From positions 2,356,001-2,420,000 of the forward strand of contig CBDEUH010000004.1 in NCBI GenBank assembly GCA_965243255.1: 64,000 nt of DNA, in the 5' to 3' direction. Shown one piece after another: positions 48,181 through 57,402 of this stretch (within the stretch, counting starts at the first letter, position 1; each line of letters starts with the position of its first letter). Source of the DNA: Bin87 sp965243255. Lineage in GTDB: Bacteria; Chloroflexota; Dehalococcoidia; Lucifugimonadales; UBA3495. The notes beneath the pieces are model-generated. The model was given only the letters and a program-made list of their open reading frames with translations, ran no database searches and had not been told where the DNA came from. The translations under genes were made by a program, and so were the position numbers.

Positions 48181-51100
48181 AAGGGCTTCGGTTGCCGCAG
48201 TAACGAATAGGCTTGGCTCAGCAGCTGCGGGTCGGCCCCGTTCAGGTTGACCGGGCCGTCGCTTTCCAGGGCGGCTACCGGCACACCGTCGCAGAGCGCC
48301 AGGCGGTTTCCCGACAGGGCCGGCACCTTCTTGCCCGTTGTGATAATGCCGGCCAGGTTCAGCGGGTCGCAGGCGGAGATAACTACCATGCTGCCCGTGG
48401 CGGCGCTGCGGTTGACTTCCCGGAGCAGGTCCACCGCTTCGGGAAGGGCGAACTGCTCGCCCACGAAACCGGTTACGAAGCGGCCGCCCCGAATCTCGCC
48501 CTGGGCCTCCATGCGACGCAGCACCGGGAGAGCCTCCCGCCAGGCCGGCGCCAGGGACTCCCGGGCCAGCAGCTCCGGGAACAGGATGCCGTACCGCCGC
48601 AGCAGTTGCAGCACGCGCAACTCCACCGCGTCGCTCATCGGAGCCAGCGGCTCCAGCAGCGACCAGCGGCTGTAGCTCTCCCGGCGGCGAGGGTCAAGAG
48701 GCCGGCTGCGCGAGCTGTGGCGTCGTAGCGTCCGCCCTGCTGGCAGTGCGGCGCGGGCGTATGGCTGTGTTCCGTTCACGGGCCGGCTGCGATGGCCGTC
48801 AGGCCGGTTGCTGACCCGCTTTCGCAGCGGTTGCAGGCTGTCGCAGGTAATCAAGCCCTGGGCCGCCAGCTGCCAAAGGGCTTCTTCCACGTCGGAGGGC
48901 AGCCGCCGGGTGATGGCGATGATGTCGGACGCAAAGCTGGCGCCCCGTTCGTTCAACACTGCCAGTACGTCGCCGGCGGCGCCGCTGAGATTGCCGTTGA
49001 GAGGGGATGACGGAGACAGCAGCCAGTCCAGGGATTCTCGCAGGGCCAGCGCAACCGGCGTGGCGCGGGTCAACGCGCCTCGAACCCCGGCGGAGCCGTT
49101 GCCGGCGTTGAACTGCCGGCTCAGGCAGCCCCAGACCACCTGACCTTCCAGGCACACCGTGTCCAGCAGACGAGGGTCGTAGTCCCGCATTCGTGCCGGA
49201 ATTACCTCCGACTCCAGGGCGCCGGCCGCAGTCTCGAAGCCCTGCAGCTGCTCAATCACGTCCAGCAATCCGCCTTCGCCCTCGGCGCGGTGCCCAGTGT
49301 CCACGCGTTGCCAACGGAGCAGGAACCGCATCAGGGCGGCCGGCGGCACCGGCTCGATTTCCCGACGCAGCCGTCCCAGTGTGCCACGATGGATGCGCGC
49401 CAGAATCCGCCGGTCGCAGAATTCTTCCTCAACCGCGCCGGAACTGAAACTGCCCCGCAACACCGTGCCCTCCACTTCCAGTTGACCCAGTGCGTACACC
49501 ACGTCGCTGCGCTCCAGGCGCAGGGCGTCGGCCAAACCGGAAGCAGTAACCGGGCCGGAAGCCTCGACCCAGCCGCGCACGATGGACAGGGCAGCCTCCT
49601 CCGGCGTCGGCTCCGGGGCAGCGTCAGGGAGAACGGTTGCGGGTGGAACAATCTGCGCGGTCGGGTAGGCCGCTACGGCCAGGGGGAGGCGTTCCGCAGC
49701 GACCCAGGCGTTCCATCCGTCTGGCCGGCTGAACCGATAGCCTCGTCCGGAGTCGGCAAGCTGGGTGAACCACCGAGCTAGTTGTTCCGGCTGCCAATCG
49801 CGAGCCGCATCAGAGGTCGCCACCTCCGGAAGGATAACCAGGCTCAGCAGCGCGTCGTGCAGTTCATCAGCGTCGCGTATTGCTGGCCGGGCGTTTGCGC
49901 TCTCTTCTTGAATCACAGCGTCGTCAAGCTTGCCCAGGTCGCGGGTATCCTGGGGCAGGGCGCGGCGCAGCGTTACGGCCCGGGCCCGCCTTTCTTCCAG
50001 CGGCGCGTCGTCCAGAAAGGCGTAGGGCATGGCGTTGAGGATTTGATGGCAGAAAACCGAGGGCTGTACCGTATCACGGGCGTACACCTCAATCTCGCCC
50101 CGCTCGATGGCGGCCAGCACCTGCTGATGGCCGGGCAGGTCCATGGCCTCGGTCAGGCAGTCGCGGATGGTCTCGAATACCAGCGGATGGTTCGGCGGCT
50201 CGATGTCCTCGCCGGGAGCGTTGTCCTGGCACTGCACCTGGGCCGGGAAGACGGCGGCCAGCAGGTCTTCGGAGCGCATTCTTTGCAGCGGCGCCGGCAC
50301 CTTGCGCCCTCCGGTGTGCCGCAGCAGGGCTAGGAATCGGGTGGCGTTCCATCGCCAGCGGGTGCCGAACAGCGGAGCCTGGAAAATCGCCTGCAGCAGC
50401 ACCTCGTCCACCGTGCGGGAAGAAAGGTAGGCGAAGACGTCGCTCAGCGGGAAGGAGAGATTCGGGCCCAGCGAGAAGTTCAGCCCGTCGTCGGTGGCGG
50501 ACGCCTGCAGCTCAAAGTCGAAGGTGCGGCAAATCTTTTTGCGCAGTGCCATGCCCCAGGCCCGGTTGATGGCCGCGCCGAAGGGCGAGTGGATGACCAG
50601 CTGCATTCCGCCGCTTTCGTCGAAGAAACGCTCGGCGACCACGCGGTTGCCCGTGGGCACGATGCCCAGAACCCGCTTGCCCTCGGCCAGGTACTCCACT
50701 ATCTGCTCGGTGGCGCCGGCTCCAATGCCGCATTCCTGGGCAAGCCACGCTTCGGCATCGTCGGGATGTTCCAGCCGCTCGTCCACCGCTTCCCGCAGCT
50801 CGGTGATTTCGGCGGACAGTTCGCGGGTGCGGCCGGGGGCCTCACCCAGCCAGAAGGGAATCGTCGGCGCCAGGCCCTGGGCGTCCTGAACCCGAACCTT
50901 GCCGCTTTCCACGCGGCGAATCTTCCACGGGGTGTTGCCCAGCAGGAACACGTCGCCGGCCATGCTCTCGATGGCGAAGTCCTCGTTGACGGTGCCGACG
51001 AAAGTATCCTCCGGCTCGGCGATTACGTCGTAGTCGGCGTTGTCAGGGATGGCGCCGCCGCTGGTCAGCGCGGCCAGGCGCGCGCCCCGGCGTCCTTTGA

Positions 51101-52544
51101 GGACGTGATTCACGCCGTCGCGGTGCAGATGCGCGCCCCGGCGGCCCAGACGCGGCGCGAATCCTTCGGAGAGGGCCGCAACCACTTCATCGAATTTTTC
51201 CCGGGGCAAATCCCGATACGGGTATGCCCTGGCGCACGTATCGAACAGGTCGTCCTCGGCCCATTCCTCGGCGGCGCAGGCGGCGACAATCTGCTGGCCC
51301 AGCACGTCCAGCGGCCACTGGGGAATGGTGAGGGTGTCCAGGTTGCCCCGGCGCACGGCCCGGCAGAGCGCGGCGCATTCCACCAGTTCATCGCGGGTCA
51401 ACGGGAACAGGACGCCTTTGGGCGTGCCCCCGACGGTGTGGCCGGAGCGTCCCACCCGTTGCAGCAGCAGCCCGATGGAACGGGGAGAACCAATCTGGCA
51501 GACCTGGTCCACAACCCCGATGTCGATGCCCAACTCCAGCGATGCGGTGGCCACACAGACCTTGACCTCGCCATTCTTCAGCTTCTCTTCAGCGGCCAGC
51601 CGGGTGGTGCGCGAGAGGCTGCCGTGGTGGGCGACTACCGCGTCCTCGCCCATGCGCAAAGAGAGCTGATGCGCCACTCGCTCCACCAGGCGGCGGGTGT
51701 TGACGAAAACCAGTGTGGTGTCATGGTCGGCGGTCAACCCGACGATGGCGTCCAGGGTTTGCCCCCAAATCTCATGGGTGGCAATCGGGCCCAACTCCGC
51801 CGACGGGAGCCGTATGCCCAGCTCCATGCGCCTGGTGTGGCCGGTATCGACGATGAGACAATCGGGCGTTCCATCCGGGGCGATGTGCCGGTTGCCCACC
51901 AGGAACCGGGCCACTTCCTCGATGGGACGCTGCGTCGCCGACAGGCCGACCCGTCCGACGTGCTGCTGGGACAGGGCGCAAAGTCGCTCCACGGACAGGG
52001 AGAGGTGGGAGCCGCGCTTGTCATCGGCGACGGCGTGGATTTCGTCCAGGATGACGGTTTGCACGTCCTTGAGGCCGCGCCGTCCGCTTTCGGAGGTGAG
52101 CAGGATGTAGAGTGATTCGGGCGTGGTAATCAGGATGTGCGGCGGGTTTTTCGCCATCTGCTGGCGCTGGGCTTGTGGCGTATCGCCGGTGCGTACTGCG
52201 GTTCTAATGGTTGGCAGGGGCAGGCCGCGACTTGCCGCCAGCTCTTGAATCTCCTCCAGTGGAGCCTCAAGGTTCTTCTGGATGTCGTTGGACAGCGCCT
52301 TCAGAGGCGACACGTACACCACCTGGGTAGTGTCAGGCAGCCCTTCTAGGAGGCCCCGGCGAACCAGCTGGTCGATGCAGGCGAGGAAGGCGGCCAGGGT
52401 CTTGCCGGAGCCGGTGGGCGCGGCGATGAGGGTGTGGCGTCCCTGGGCGATGGCCGGCCAGCCCTGGGCCTGGGCCGCAGTGGGTTCCTGGAACCGGCTG
52501 CGGAACCAGTCCCGGATGACGGTATGGAACTGGTCAAGGCTCAT
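48141..52544 (-). CDS. lhr: Lhr-type ATP-dependent helicase
   Basis: A 1467-residue superfamily 2 helicase with the large C-terminal domain of the Lhr family. APTGSGKTLAAFLACI is motif I, ILDEIHAVADDKRGSHL motif II (DEIH), GLSATQRPIEEVARFL motif III, FVNTRRLVERVAHQL motif IV and LLQRVGRSGHTVGGTP motif VI. The remainder (about 500 to 1467) has winged-helix and beta-rich domains typical of full-length Lhr, slightly shorter than the E. coli protein (1538). Lhr proteins act in DNA damage responses. It is monocistronic and its 3' end overlaps a methyltransferase gene. Confidence 0.93.
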   Translation of the reverse strand: MSLDQFHTVIRDWFRSRFQEPTAAQAQGWPAIAQGRHTLIAAPTGSGKTLAAFLACIDQLVRRGLLEGLPDTTQVVYVSPLKALSNDIQKNLEAPLEEIQELAASRGLPLPTIRTAVRTGDTPQAQRQQMAKNPPHILITTPESLYILLTSESGRRGLKDVQTVILDEIHAVADDKRGSHLSLSVERLCALSQQHVGRVGLSATQRPIEEVARFLVGNRHIAPDGTPDCLIVDTGHTRRMELGIRLPSAELGPIATHEIWGQTLDAIVGLTADHDTTLVFVNTRRLVERVAHQLSLRMGEDAVVAHHGSLSRTTRLAAEEKLKNGEVKVCVATASLELGIDIGVVDQVCQIGSPRSIGLLLQRVGRSGHTVGGTPKGVLFPLTRDELVECAALCRAVRRGNLDTLTIPQWPLDVLGQQIVAACAAEEWAEDDLFDTCARAYPYRDLPREKFDEVVAALSEGFAPRLGRRGAHLHRDGVNHVLKGRRGARLAALTSGGAIPDNADYDVIAEPEDTFVGTVNEDFAIESMAGDVFLLGNTPWKIRRVESGKVRVQDAQGLAPTIPFWLGEAPGRTRELSAEITELREAVDERLEHPDDAEAWLAQECGIGAGATEQIVEYLAEGKRVLGIVPTGNRVVAERFFDESGGMQLVIHSPFGAAINRAWGMALRKKICRTFDFELQASATDDGLNFSLGPNLSFPLSDVFAYLSSRTVDEVLLQAIFQAPLFGTRWRWNATRFLALLRHTGGRKVPAPLQRMRSEDLLAAVFPAQVQCQDNAPGEDIEPPNHPLVFETIRDCLTEAMDLPGHQQVLAAIERGEIEVYARDTVQPSVFCHQILNAMPYAFLDDAPLEERRARAVTLRRALPQDTRDLGKLDDAVIQEESANARPAIRDADELHDALLSLVILPEVATSDAARDWQPEQLARWFTQLADSGRGYRFSRPDGWNAWVAAERLPLAVAAYPTAQIVPPATVLPDAAPEPTPEEAALSIVRGWVEASGPVTASGLADALRLERSDVVYALGQLEVEGTVLRGSFSSGAVEEEFCDRRILARIHRGTLGRLRREIEPVPPAALMRFLLRWQRVDTGHRAEGEGGLLDVIEQLQGFETAAGALESEVIPARMRDYDPRLLDTVCLEGQVVWGCLSRQFNAGNGSAGVRGALTRATPVALALRESLDWLLSPSSPLNGNLSGAAGDVLAVLNERGASFASDIIAITRRLPSDVEEALWQLAAQGLITCDSLQPLRKRVSNRPDGHRSRPVNGTQPYARAALPAGRTLRRHSSRSRPLDPRRRESYSRWSLLEPLAPMSDAVELRVLQLLRRYGILFPELLARESLAPAWREALPVLRRMEAQGEIRGGRFVTGFVGEQFALPEAVDLLREVNRSAATGSMVVISACDPLNLAGIITTGKKVPALSGNRLALCDGVPVAALESDGPVNLNGADPQLLSQAYSLLRQPKPFHSDVPSLSPASL

Positions 52545-52569
52545 GGGCAGGGCTATGCGTCAACGGGTG

Positions 52570-53034
52570 CTAGTCGGCAACTTCTAGAATCATCTCCACT
52601 TCCACCGGGGCGCCCCGGGGCAGCGCGGCCATGCCTACTGCGGAACGGGCGTGTCGGCCGCTCTCGCCGTACAGCTCCACCAGAAGGTCCGACGCGCCGT
52701 TGCCTACGGCCGGCTGCTGGTCAAACTCCGGGTCGCAGGCGACCATGACCAGCAGCTTGGCGATGCGCTGCACCTTGTCCAGATCGCCGATGATGCTCCT
52801 GGCGGAGGACAGGCAGTTGACCGCGCACTGGCGAGCGGCGGCGTAGCCTTCTTCAATGCTGACGTCGCGGCCCACCTTTCCGGTGGCGACCATGCTGCCG
52901 TCTTCCAGCCGGGGCAGGTTGCCGGACACGAACACCAGGTTGCCGACGCGGACGGCCGGCACGAAGTTGCCGATGGATGGATTCGGCTCTGAGACAGCGA
53001 GGCCCATGGCGGCCAGCTTGCTTTCTATTTCCAT
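52570..53034 (-). CDS. RidA/YjgF family protein
   Basis: A 154-residue RidA-fold protein. VRVGNLVFVSGNLPRLEDGSMVATGKVGRD, AARQCAVNCLSSARSIIGDLDKVQRIAKLLVMV and ARSAVGMAALPRGAPVEVEMILEV are the family stretches; the last normally contains the Arg that binds the enamine/imine carboxylate, here in ARSAVG. The longer size puts it in a subgroup near YjgH. The frame runs 42 codons further upstream into nadE but family similarity begins at MEIESKLAAMGL. It follows nadE by 16 bases, and imine deaminase function is assumed from the family. Confidence 0.87.
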   Translation of the reverse strand: MEIESKLAAMGLAVSEPNPSIGNFVPAVRVGNLVFVSGNLPRLEDGSMVATGKVGRDVSIEEGYAAARQCAVNCLSSARSIIGDLDKVQRIAKLLVMVACDPEFDQQPAVGNGASDLLVELYGESGRHARSAVGMAALPRGAPVEVEMILEVAD

Positions 53035-53050
53035 TACCTGTTGACTCCTG

Positions 53051-54820
53051 TCATGGTCGGTAGCGGTTGACGATGGGAAGGCGGCGGTCTTTGCCGAAGG
53101 CGCGGGGCGTGATTTTAACGCCGGGTGGAGCCTGGCGGCGCTTGTATTCGTTGCGGTCAACGTAGGTTATGACCTGGCGCACCCAGTCGGAGTTATGCCC
53201 CATGGCCACCATGTCGGCGTAGCTGTAATCATCCTCAACGTAAGCCTTGATGATGGGGTCAAGTTGCTCGTAGGGCGGCAGGGTGTCCTGGTCGGTCTGG
53301 TCGGGGCGCAGCTCGGCGCTGGGGGGCTTGTCAAGCACGGCCTGGGGTATGATGGGCCGGCCGTTCCCCGATCCGGCGTTGCGCCAGCGGGATAGCCGGT
53401 ACACCAGGGTCTTGGGCACGTCCTTGAGCACGGCGAACCCGCCAGCCATGTCGCCGTAGAGGGTGGCGTAACCCATGGCCATTTCGCTCTTGTTGCCGGT
53501 GGTGAGCGTCAGCCAGCCGAACTTGTTGGCGATGGTCATCAGCACGTTGCCCCGGATGCGGGCCTGGACGTTCTCCTCGGCGGTGTTGGGTTCGGTGCCA
53601 GCGAAACGGTCGGCCAGCATATCGGTGAAGGCGTGGTGGGCCGGCTCGATGGGAATGCGCCACAGCTCGATGCCCAGGTTGTCGGCCAGCTCCTGGGAGT
53701 CGCCCACGCTGCCTTCGGAGGAGTATCGGGAGGGCATGGTAACGCCAACCACGTTTTCGGCGCCCAGGGCGTCTGCGGCCACCGTGGCGGTGAGGGCCGA
53801 GTCGATGCCGCCGGAAAGTCCCACCAGGGTGCGACGGAAGCCGGACTTTCGGACGTAGTCCCGGGTGCCGACCACTAGGGCCTGGTAAATTTCTTCGGTT
53901 TCGCCTAGGGTGCGGCACAGGGTCGGTTCGGCGGGCTGGTTGCGGCTGCCCCGGCGGTAGTCGGAAACGGCGACCAGCTTGGCCTCGCCCACCTCGCTGA
54001 GGATGGCCCGATTTTCCTTGCGGGGCCGCGGGTCGTGAAGTCGCTGCCGGAATACGGAATCCACGTCCAGGTCGGCGATGATGAGGTTTTCTTCAAAGGA
54101 CGGGCCGCGGGCGATTACGGCGCCATCGGGGGAGCAAACGATGCTGGCGCCGTCGAAAACCAGTTCATCCTGGCCGCCTACGGTGTTGAGATAGGCGACG
54201 AAAACTCCGTTGTCGGCCGCCCGGGTGGCAATCATGCGCTCGCGCTGGGCAGCCTTGCCGGCGTGGAAGGGAGATGCGTTGATGTTGACGATGACCTCGG
54301 CCCCGGCGTCGCGCTGGACGGCGATGGGGCCAACGGGATACCAGATGTCTTCGCAGATGTTGACGCCGACGGGGGCGCCGTTGATGACGTACACCGGGCA
54401 GACGTCGCCGCGCCGGAAGTAGCGGTCTTCGTCGAAAACGCCGTAGGTGGGCAGGTACATCTTGCGATACCAGTCCAGGACGCGCCCGTCGTTGATGATG
54501 GCTGCGGCGTTGGCCACGTCGTCGCCGGCCCGGCTGCCGGAGCGATTGGTAGAAGGGCCGGGACAACCGACGATGACGGCGATGCCTCGGGCCGCGGCGG
54601 CGATGCGCTGCACGGCGTCGGCGGCGTCGGCCAGGAAGGACGGCTTGAAGAGCAAGTCCTCCGGGGGATAGCCGGTAACGGCCAGTTCCGGAAAGGCGAC
54701 CAAATCGGCGTGGGCGGCCCGCGCCTCGTCGATGAGCTCGATGACCCGGGCGGCGTTGCCGGCGATGTCGCCAACGGTGGGGTTGAACTGGCCTAACGCC
54801 AGGCGAAAGGTGCGCTGCAT
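53051..54820 (-). CDS. nadE: Glutamine-dependent NAD+ synthetase
   Basis: A 589-residue two-domain enzyme amidating deamido-NAD with glutamine. The nitrilase-like domain has FPELAVTGYPPEDLL (Glu), YRKMYLPTYGVFDE (Lys) and GVNICEDIWYP (Cys). The synthetase domain has LVGLSGGIDSALTATVAADALG with the PP-loop, and FGWLTLTTGNKSEMAMGYATLYGDMAGGFAVLKDVPKT. This fused type uses glutamine directly. The ATG chosen begins MQRTFRLALGQ; ten codons upstream are also open. Confidence 0.95.
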   Translation of the reverse strand: MQRTFRLALGQFNPTVGDIAGNAARVIELIDEARAAHADLVAFPELAVTGYPPEDLLFKPSFLADAADAVQRIAAAARGIAVIVGCPGPSTNRSGSRAGDDVANAAAIINDGRVLDWYRKMYLPTYGVFDEDRYFRRGDVCPVYVINGAPVGVNICEDIWYPVGPIAVQRDAGAEVIVNINASPFHAGKAAQRERMIATRAADNGVFVAYLNTVGGQDELVFDGASIVCSPDGAVIARGPSFEENLIIADLDVDSVFRQRLHDPRPRKENRAILSEVGEAKLVAVSDYRRGSRNQPAEPTLCRTLGETEEIYQALVVGTRDYVRKSGFRRTLVGLSGGIDSALTATVAADALGAENVVGVTMPSRYSSEGSVGDSQELADNLGIELWRIPIEPAHHAFTDMLADRFAGTEPNTAEENVQARIRGNVLMTIANKFGWLTLTTGNKSEMAMGYATLYGDMAGGFAVLKDVPKTLVYRLSRWRNAGSGNGRPIIPQAVLDKPPSAELRPDQTDQDTLPPYEQLDPIIKAYVEDDYSYADMVAMGHNSDWVRQVITYVDRNEYKRRQAPPGVKITPRAFGKDRRLPIVNRYRP

Positions 54821-55007
54821 TGGAACATTATAGCGCAGGCGGTGCTGCAACGCAGGGACGCGAAGGCGCGGAGAAAGGATTGCGCGGGCCAGAAGGTGGT
54901 GATATATTATCTGTTATAAGAATATACAGTATTGCATGAAGCGATGTTGATTTCAGTTCGGAACGAATGCGACGAATTGATCGAGAACGGATGGAGGAGG
55001 TGTAGTC

Positions 55008-56021
55008 ATGGCGTTTTTCAAGAGCATTATGGTTCCCCTGGACGGCTCGGAGCTGTCGGCGGAAGCGCTGCCTGCGGCCTGCCTGATGGCCGAAGTTGCC
55101 GGTTCGCCCATCACGCTGCTGCGGTCTTTCGAGAGTATCCCCCAGTGGCATTCCGACGCCGATTTGGGCAGGTTCAGCGGCTCCCTGGCCGTAGCGGAAC
55201 ACGACCGGATTACGGCCTATCTGGCCGCAGAAAAGCAGCGGCTGCAAGAGCTGGACGTGCACGTGCCCATTGACGTCTTCGTCGGGGAAGGCCGGGCCGA
55301 GATGATTATCGCCGACCTGGCCGCCCGAGAGCCAGACGGCCTCATCGTGATGTCAACTCACGGACGCGGCGGGCTGTCGCGCATGGTGATGGGCAGCGTA
55401 ACGGCGCGGGTGGTCAGTTCGGTCAGCAACCCAACCCTCGTCGTGCGTGGTGGCTTGCTGGACGGCGTGAAGGTCGGGAGGTCGTTGGACAATATCATCG
55501 TGCCGCTGGATGGGTCGGCCTTTGCCGAGCACGCGCTGGCTTATGCCGGAGAGCTGGCCCGGGCCTGCGGCGCCCAGGTCGTACTGGTACGCAGCACCCG
55601 CAACACCGACTACCTCCGCGCCCACACGCAATGGAGCCGGCTGGACGATGAAGGCGGCTTCCATTTCGGCGGCCCCGCCGAGATGGCGTCCAGCATGGTG
55701 GCGCTGTCCCGCGAATATCTGTGGCGCAAAGCGGATGAGCTGGAGACCCAGTTCGCCCTTTCCGACGTGGAGGCGGTGAACTCGCTGGACGAGCCGGCGG
55801 ACGCTGTGGTTGACCTGGCTAAACGGTCGCGCAACGCGGTGGTAGTTATGGCCACCCGTGGCCGCTGGGGAGTAGGACGGGCGCTGTTGGGCAGCGTGGC
55901 CGACCAGGTGGTGCGTCGTTCGCCGGCCCCGACCCTGCTGGTGCGCGCGCCGCTGCGCTCGGAAGGGTTTGCCCACGCTGCAGAGTCGGAAGGCCGGGAA
56001 CGGGAGTTGACCCAGGTGTAG
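55008..56021 (+). CDS. Tandem universal stress protein
   Basis: A 337-residue protein with two USP domains. Domain one starts SIMVPLDGSELSAEALPAA and ends LIVMSTHGRGGLSRMVMGSVTARVV, an ATP-binding G-x-x-G type motif; domain two starts NIIVPLDGSAFAEHALAYAGEL and ends VVVMATRGRWGVGRALLGSVADQVV. Such proteins respond to stress; function here is unknown. GGAGG precedes the ATG by seven bases. The upstream 190 bases are AT-rich (TATATTAT, TTATAAG) and likely hold its promoter. Confidence 0.93.
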   Translation: MAFFKSIMVPLDGSELSAEALPAACLMAEVAGSPITLLRSFESIPQWHSDADLGRFSGSLAVAEHDRITAYLAAEKQRLQELDVHVPIDVFVGEGRAEMIIADLAAREPDGLIVMSTHGRGGLSRMVMGSVTARVVSSVSNPTLVVRGGLLDGVKVGRSLDNIIVPLDGSAFAEHALAYAGELARACGAQVVLVRSTRNTDYLRAHTQWSRLDDEGGFHFGGPAEMASSMVALSREYLWRKADELETQFALSDVEAVNSLDEPADAVVDLAKRSRNAVVVMATRGRWGVGRALLGSVADQVVRRSPAPTLLVRAPLRSEGFAHAAESEGRERELTQV

Positions 56022-56051
56022 CGGCGACTCCAAGTGCGTGCGGCGAACTGA

Positions 56052-56077
56052 GGGGGCGGGTCCGAAGGCCCGTCCCC
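56052..56077 (+). terminator. Strong GC hairpin after the universal stress gene
   Basis: GGGGGCGGG (56052-56060) pairs with CCCGTCCCC (56069-56077) over nine positions with one G-T, closed by an inner CC-GAA-GG. It lies about 30 bases after the stop and 40 before the MFS gene start. Lacks a T-run. It resembles the palindrome at 28017, suggesting a dispersed element or shared terminator design. Confidence 0.5.
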
Positions 56078-56118
56078 TGGCCGTTTGGTGGGAATGGCCC
56101 CTGCTATAATCGGCGCCT

Positions 56119-57402
56119 ATGGTGATGCGCGCGCTCCAATCCCGAGCCGCCCGGGCGACACCCTTCTACTACGGCTGGGTGATACTGGGATTGTCGGGCG
56201 TAGCGTCGTGCTCCGCCCGCCCGCTGATGTCGGTGGCGGTGCTGACGGTGTTCGTGGTGCCGATGACGGAGCAGTTGGGCTGGACCCGGGCGCAGTTCTC
56301 GGGAGCGGTGAGCCTCGGCGGAGTGCTGGCGGCGGTGGCGGCGCCGCTGGTGGGGCCGGTGCTGGACCGGTACGGCTCGGGCATGGTGGTGGGCATTTCC
56401 TCGGGCATCGCCGGGCTGTGCGCCGTTGCTCTGGGCGCGGCGAGCCAGATTTGGATGTTTTACCTGGCCTACGTTCCGGGACGGGCGGTGTTTGCCAGCC
56501 CCCTGGAGCTGGGCACGTCGGTGGCGGTGAGCAATTGGTTCATTCGCCGGCGTCCGCTGGCCCTGGCGCTGAATCACGTATCCCAGGGTTCCGGGCTGTC
56601 GGTGATGCCCCTGGTGGCCCAGGCAATCATCGGCGCGTGGGGGTGGGAAACCGCCTGGTACGCCCTGGGTATGTGGACGCTGGCGGTAGGCGTGATTCCG
56701 GCGGTACTGCTGATGGTGCGGCGGCCGGAGGACTTGGGAATTGAGCCGGATGGAAGCGGACAGTCTGCGGCCGGCCGGCGCGTGGGGGCGGGCCGCCGGC
56801 CGCAGAGCGCTGCCGAGGAGATTAACTTCACGCTGCGCCAGGCCATCGGTACGTGGTCGTTCTGGCTGATGATCCTGTTCGCCTTTGCGGGGTTTATCGT
56901 ACAGGCCGGTGTGTCGCTGCACCAGGCGCCTCACTTCATCGACCAGGGCGTGCCCGATTCCATAGCGGTGTACACGCCGGTAACTTTCGCAATTTCGCAG
57001 GTGCCGGCCAGCATTTTGTGGTCAGCGCTGGGCGGGCGGATAGAGGCGCGGTTCGTGATGACGGCGTCGGGGTTGGTGGTAGCCAGCGGCGCGGTGATCA
57101 CCGCCTTTGCCAGCGGCATCGGCGTAGGGATACTGGGCGCTTTCATCCTGGGTTTTGGCGTGGGCGGCCTGCACATGACGGCGCGGCTGACCTGGGCGGA
57201 CTACTTCGGGCGCACGCACCTGGGCAAGATACGCAGCTGGGGCCTGGCCGCGCAGGTGGGCGGGCAGGCGTTGGGACCCACGGCGGCGGGATTCGTCTGG
57301 GACCTGACCGGGAATTACGAGTGGGTATTCCTGGCCTTCGGCATCAACCTGGCGGCGGTGTCACTAATGATGCTGACGGCAACGCGGCCGGGGCGGGACT
57401 AG
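56119..57402 (+). CDS. Major facilitator superfamily transporter, monocarboxylate/oxalate-formate type
   Basis: A 427-residue inner-membrane transporter with about twelve hydrophobic segments. FYYGWVILGLSGVASCSARPLM, GWTRAQFSGAVSLGGVLAAVAAPLVGPVLDRYG (loop 2-3 motif) and SVAVSNWFIRRRPLALALNHVSQGSG are typical of MCT-like MFS carriers. A central cytoplasmic loop (DGSGQSAAGRRVGAGRR) separates the halves. Substrate unknown, plausibly a carboxylate. It is convergent with uvrA, overlapping its end by four bases. Confidence 0.9.
   Translation: MVMRALQSRAARATPFYYGWVILGLSGVASCSARPLMSVAVLTVFVVPMTEQLGWTRAQFSGAVSLGGVLAAVAAPLVGPVLDRYGSGMVVGISSGIAGLCAVALGAASQIWMFYLAYVPGRAVFASPLELGTSVAVSNWFIRRRPLALALNHVSQGSGLSVMPLVAQAIIGAWGWETAWYALGMWTLAVGVIPAVLLMVRRPEDLGIEPDGSGQSAAGRRVGAGRRPQSAAEEINFTLRQAIGTWSFWLMILFAFAGFIVQAGVSLHQAPHFIDQGVPDSIAVYTPVTFAISQVPASILWSALGGRIEARFVMTASGLVVASGAVITAFASGIGVGILGAFILGFGVGGLHMTARLTWADYFGRTHLGKIRSWGLAAQVGGQALGPTAAGFVWDLTGNYEWVFLAFGINLAAVSLMMLTATRPGRD

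Noticed and set aside
50589..52115. A 508-codon open frame antisense to lhr
   Set aside because: Lies wholly inside the helicase gene with no recognisable motif.
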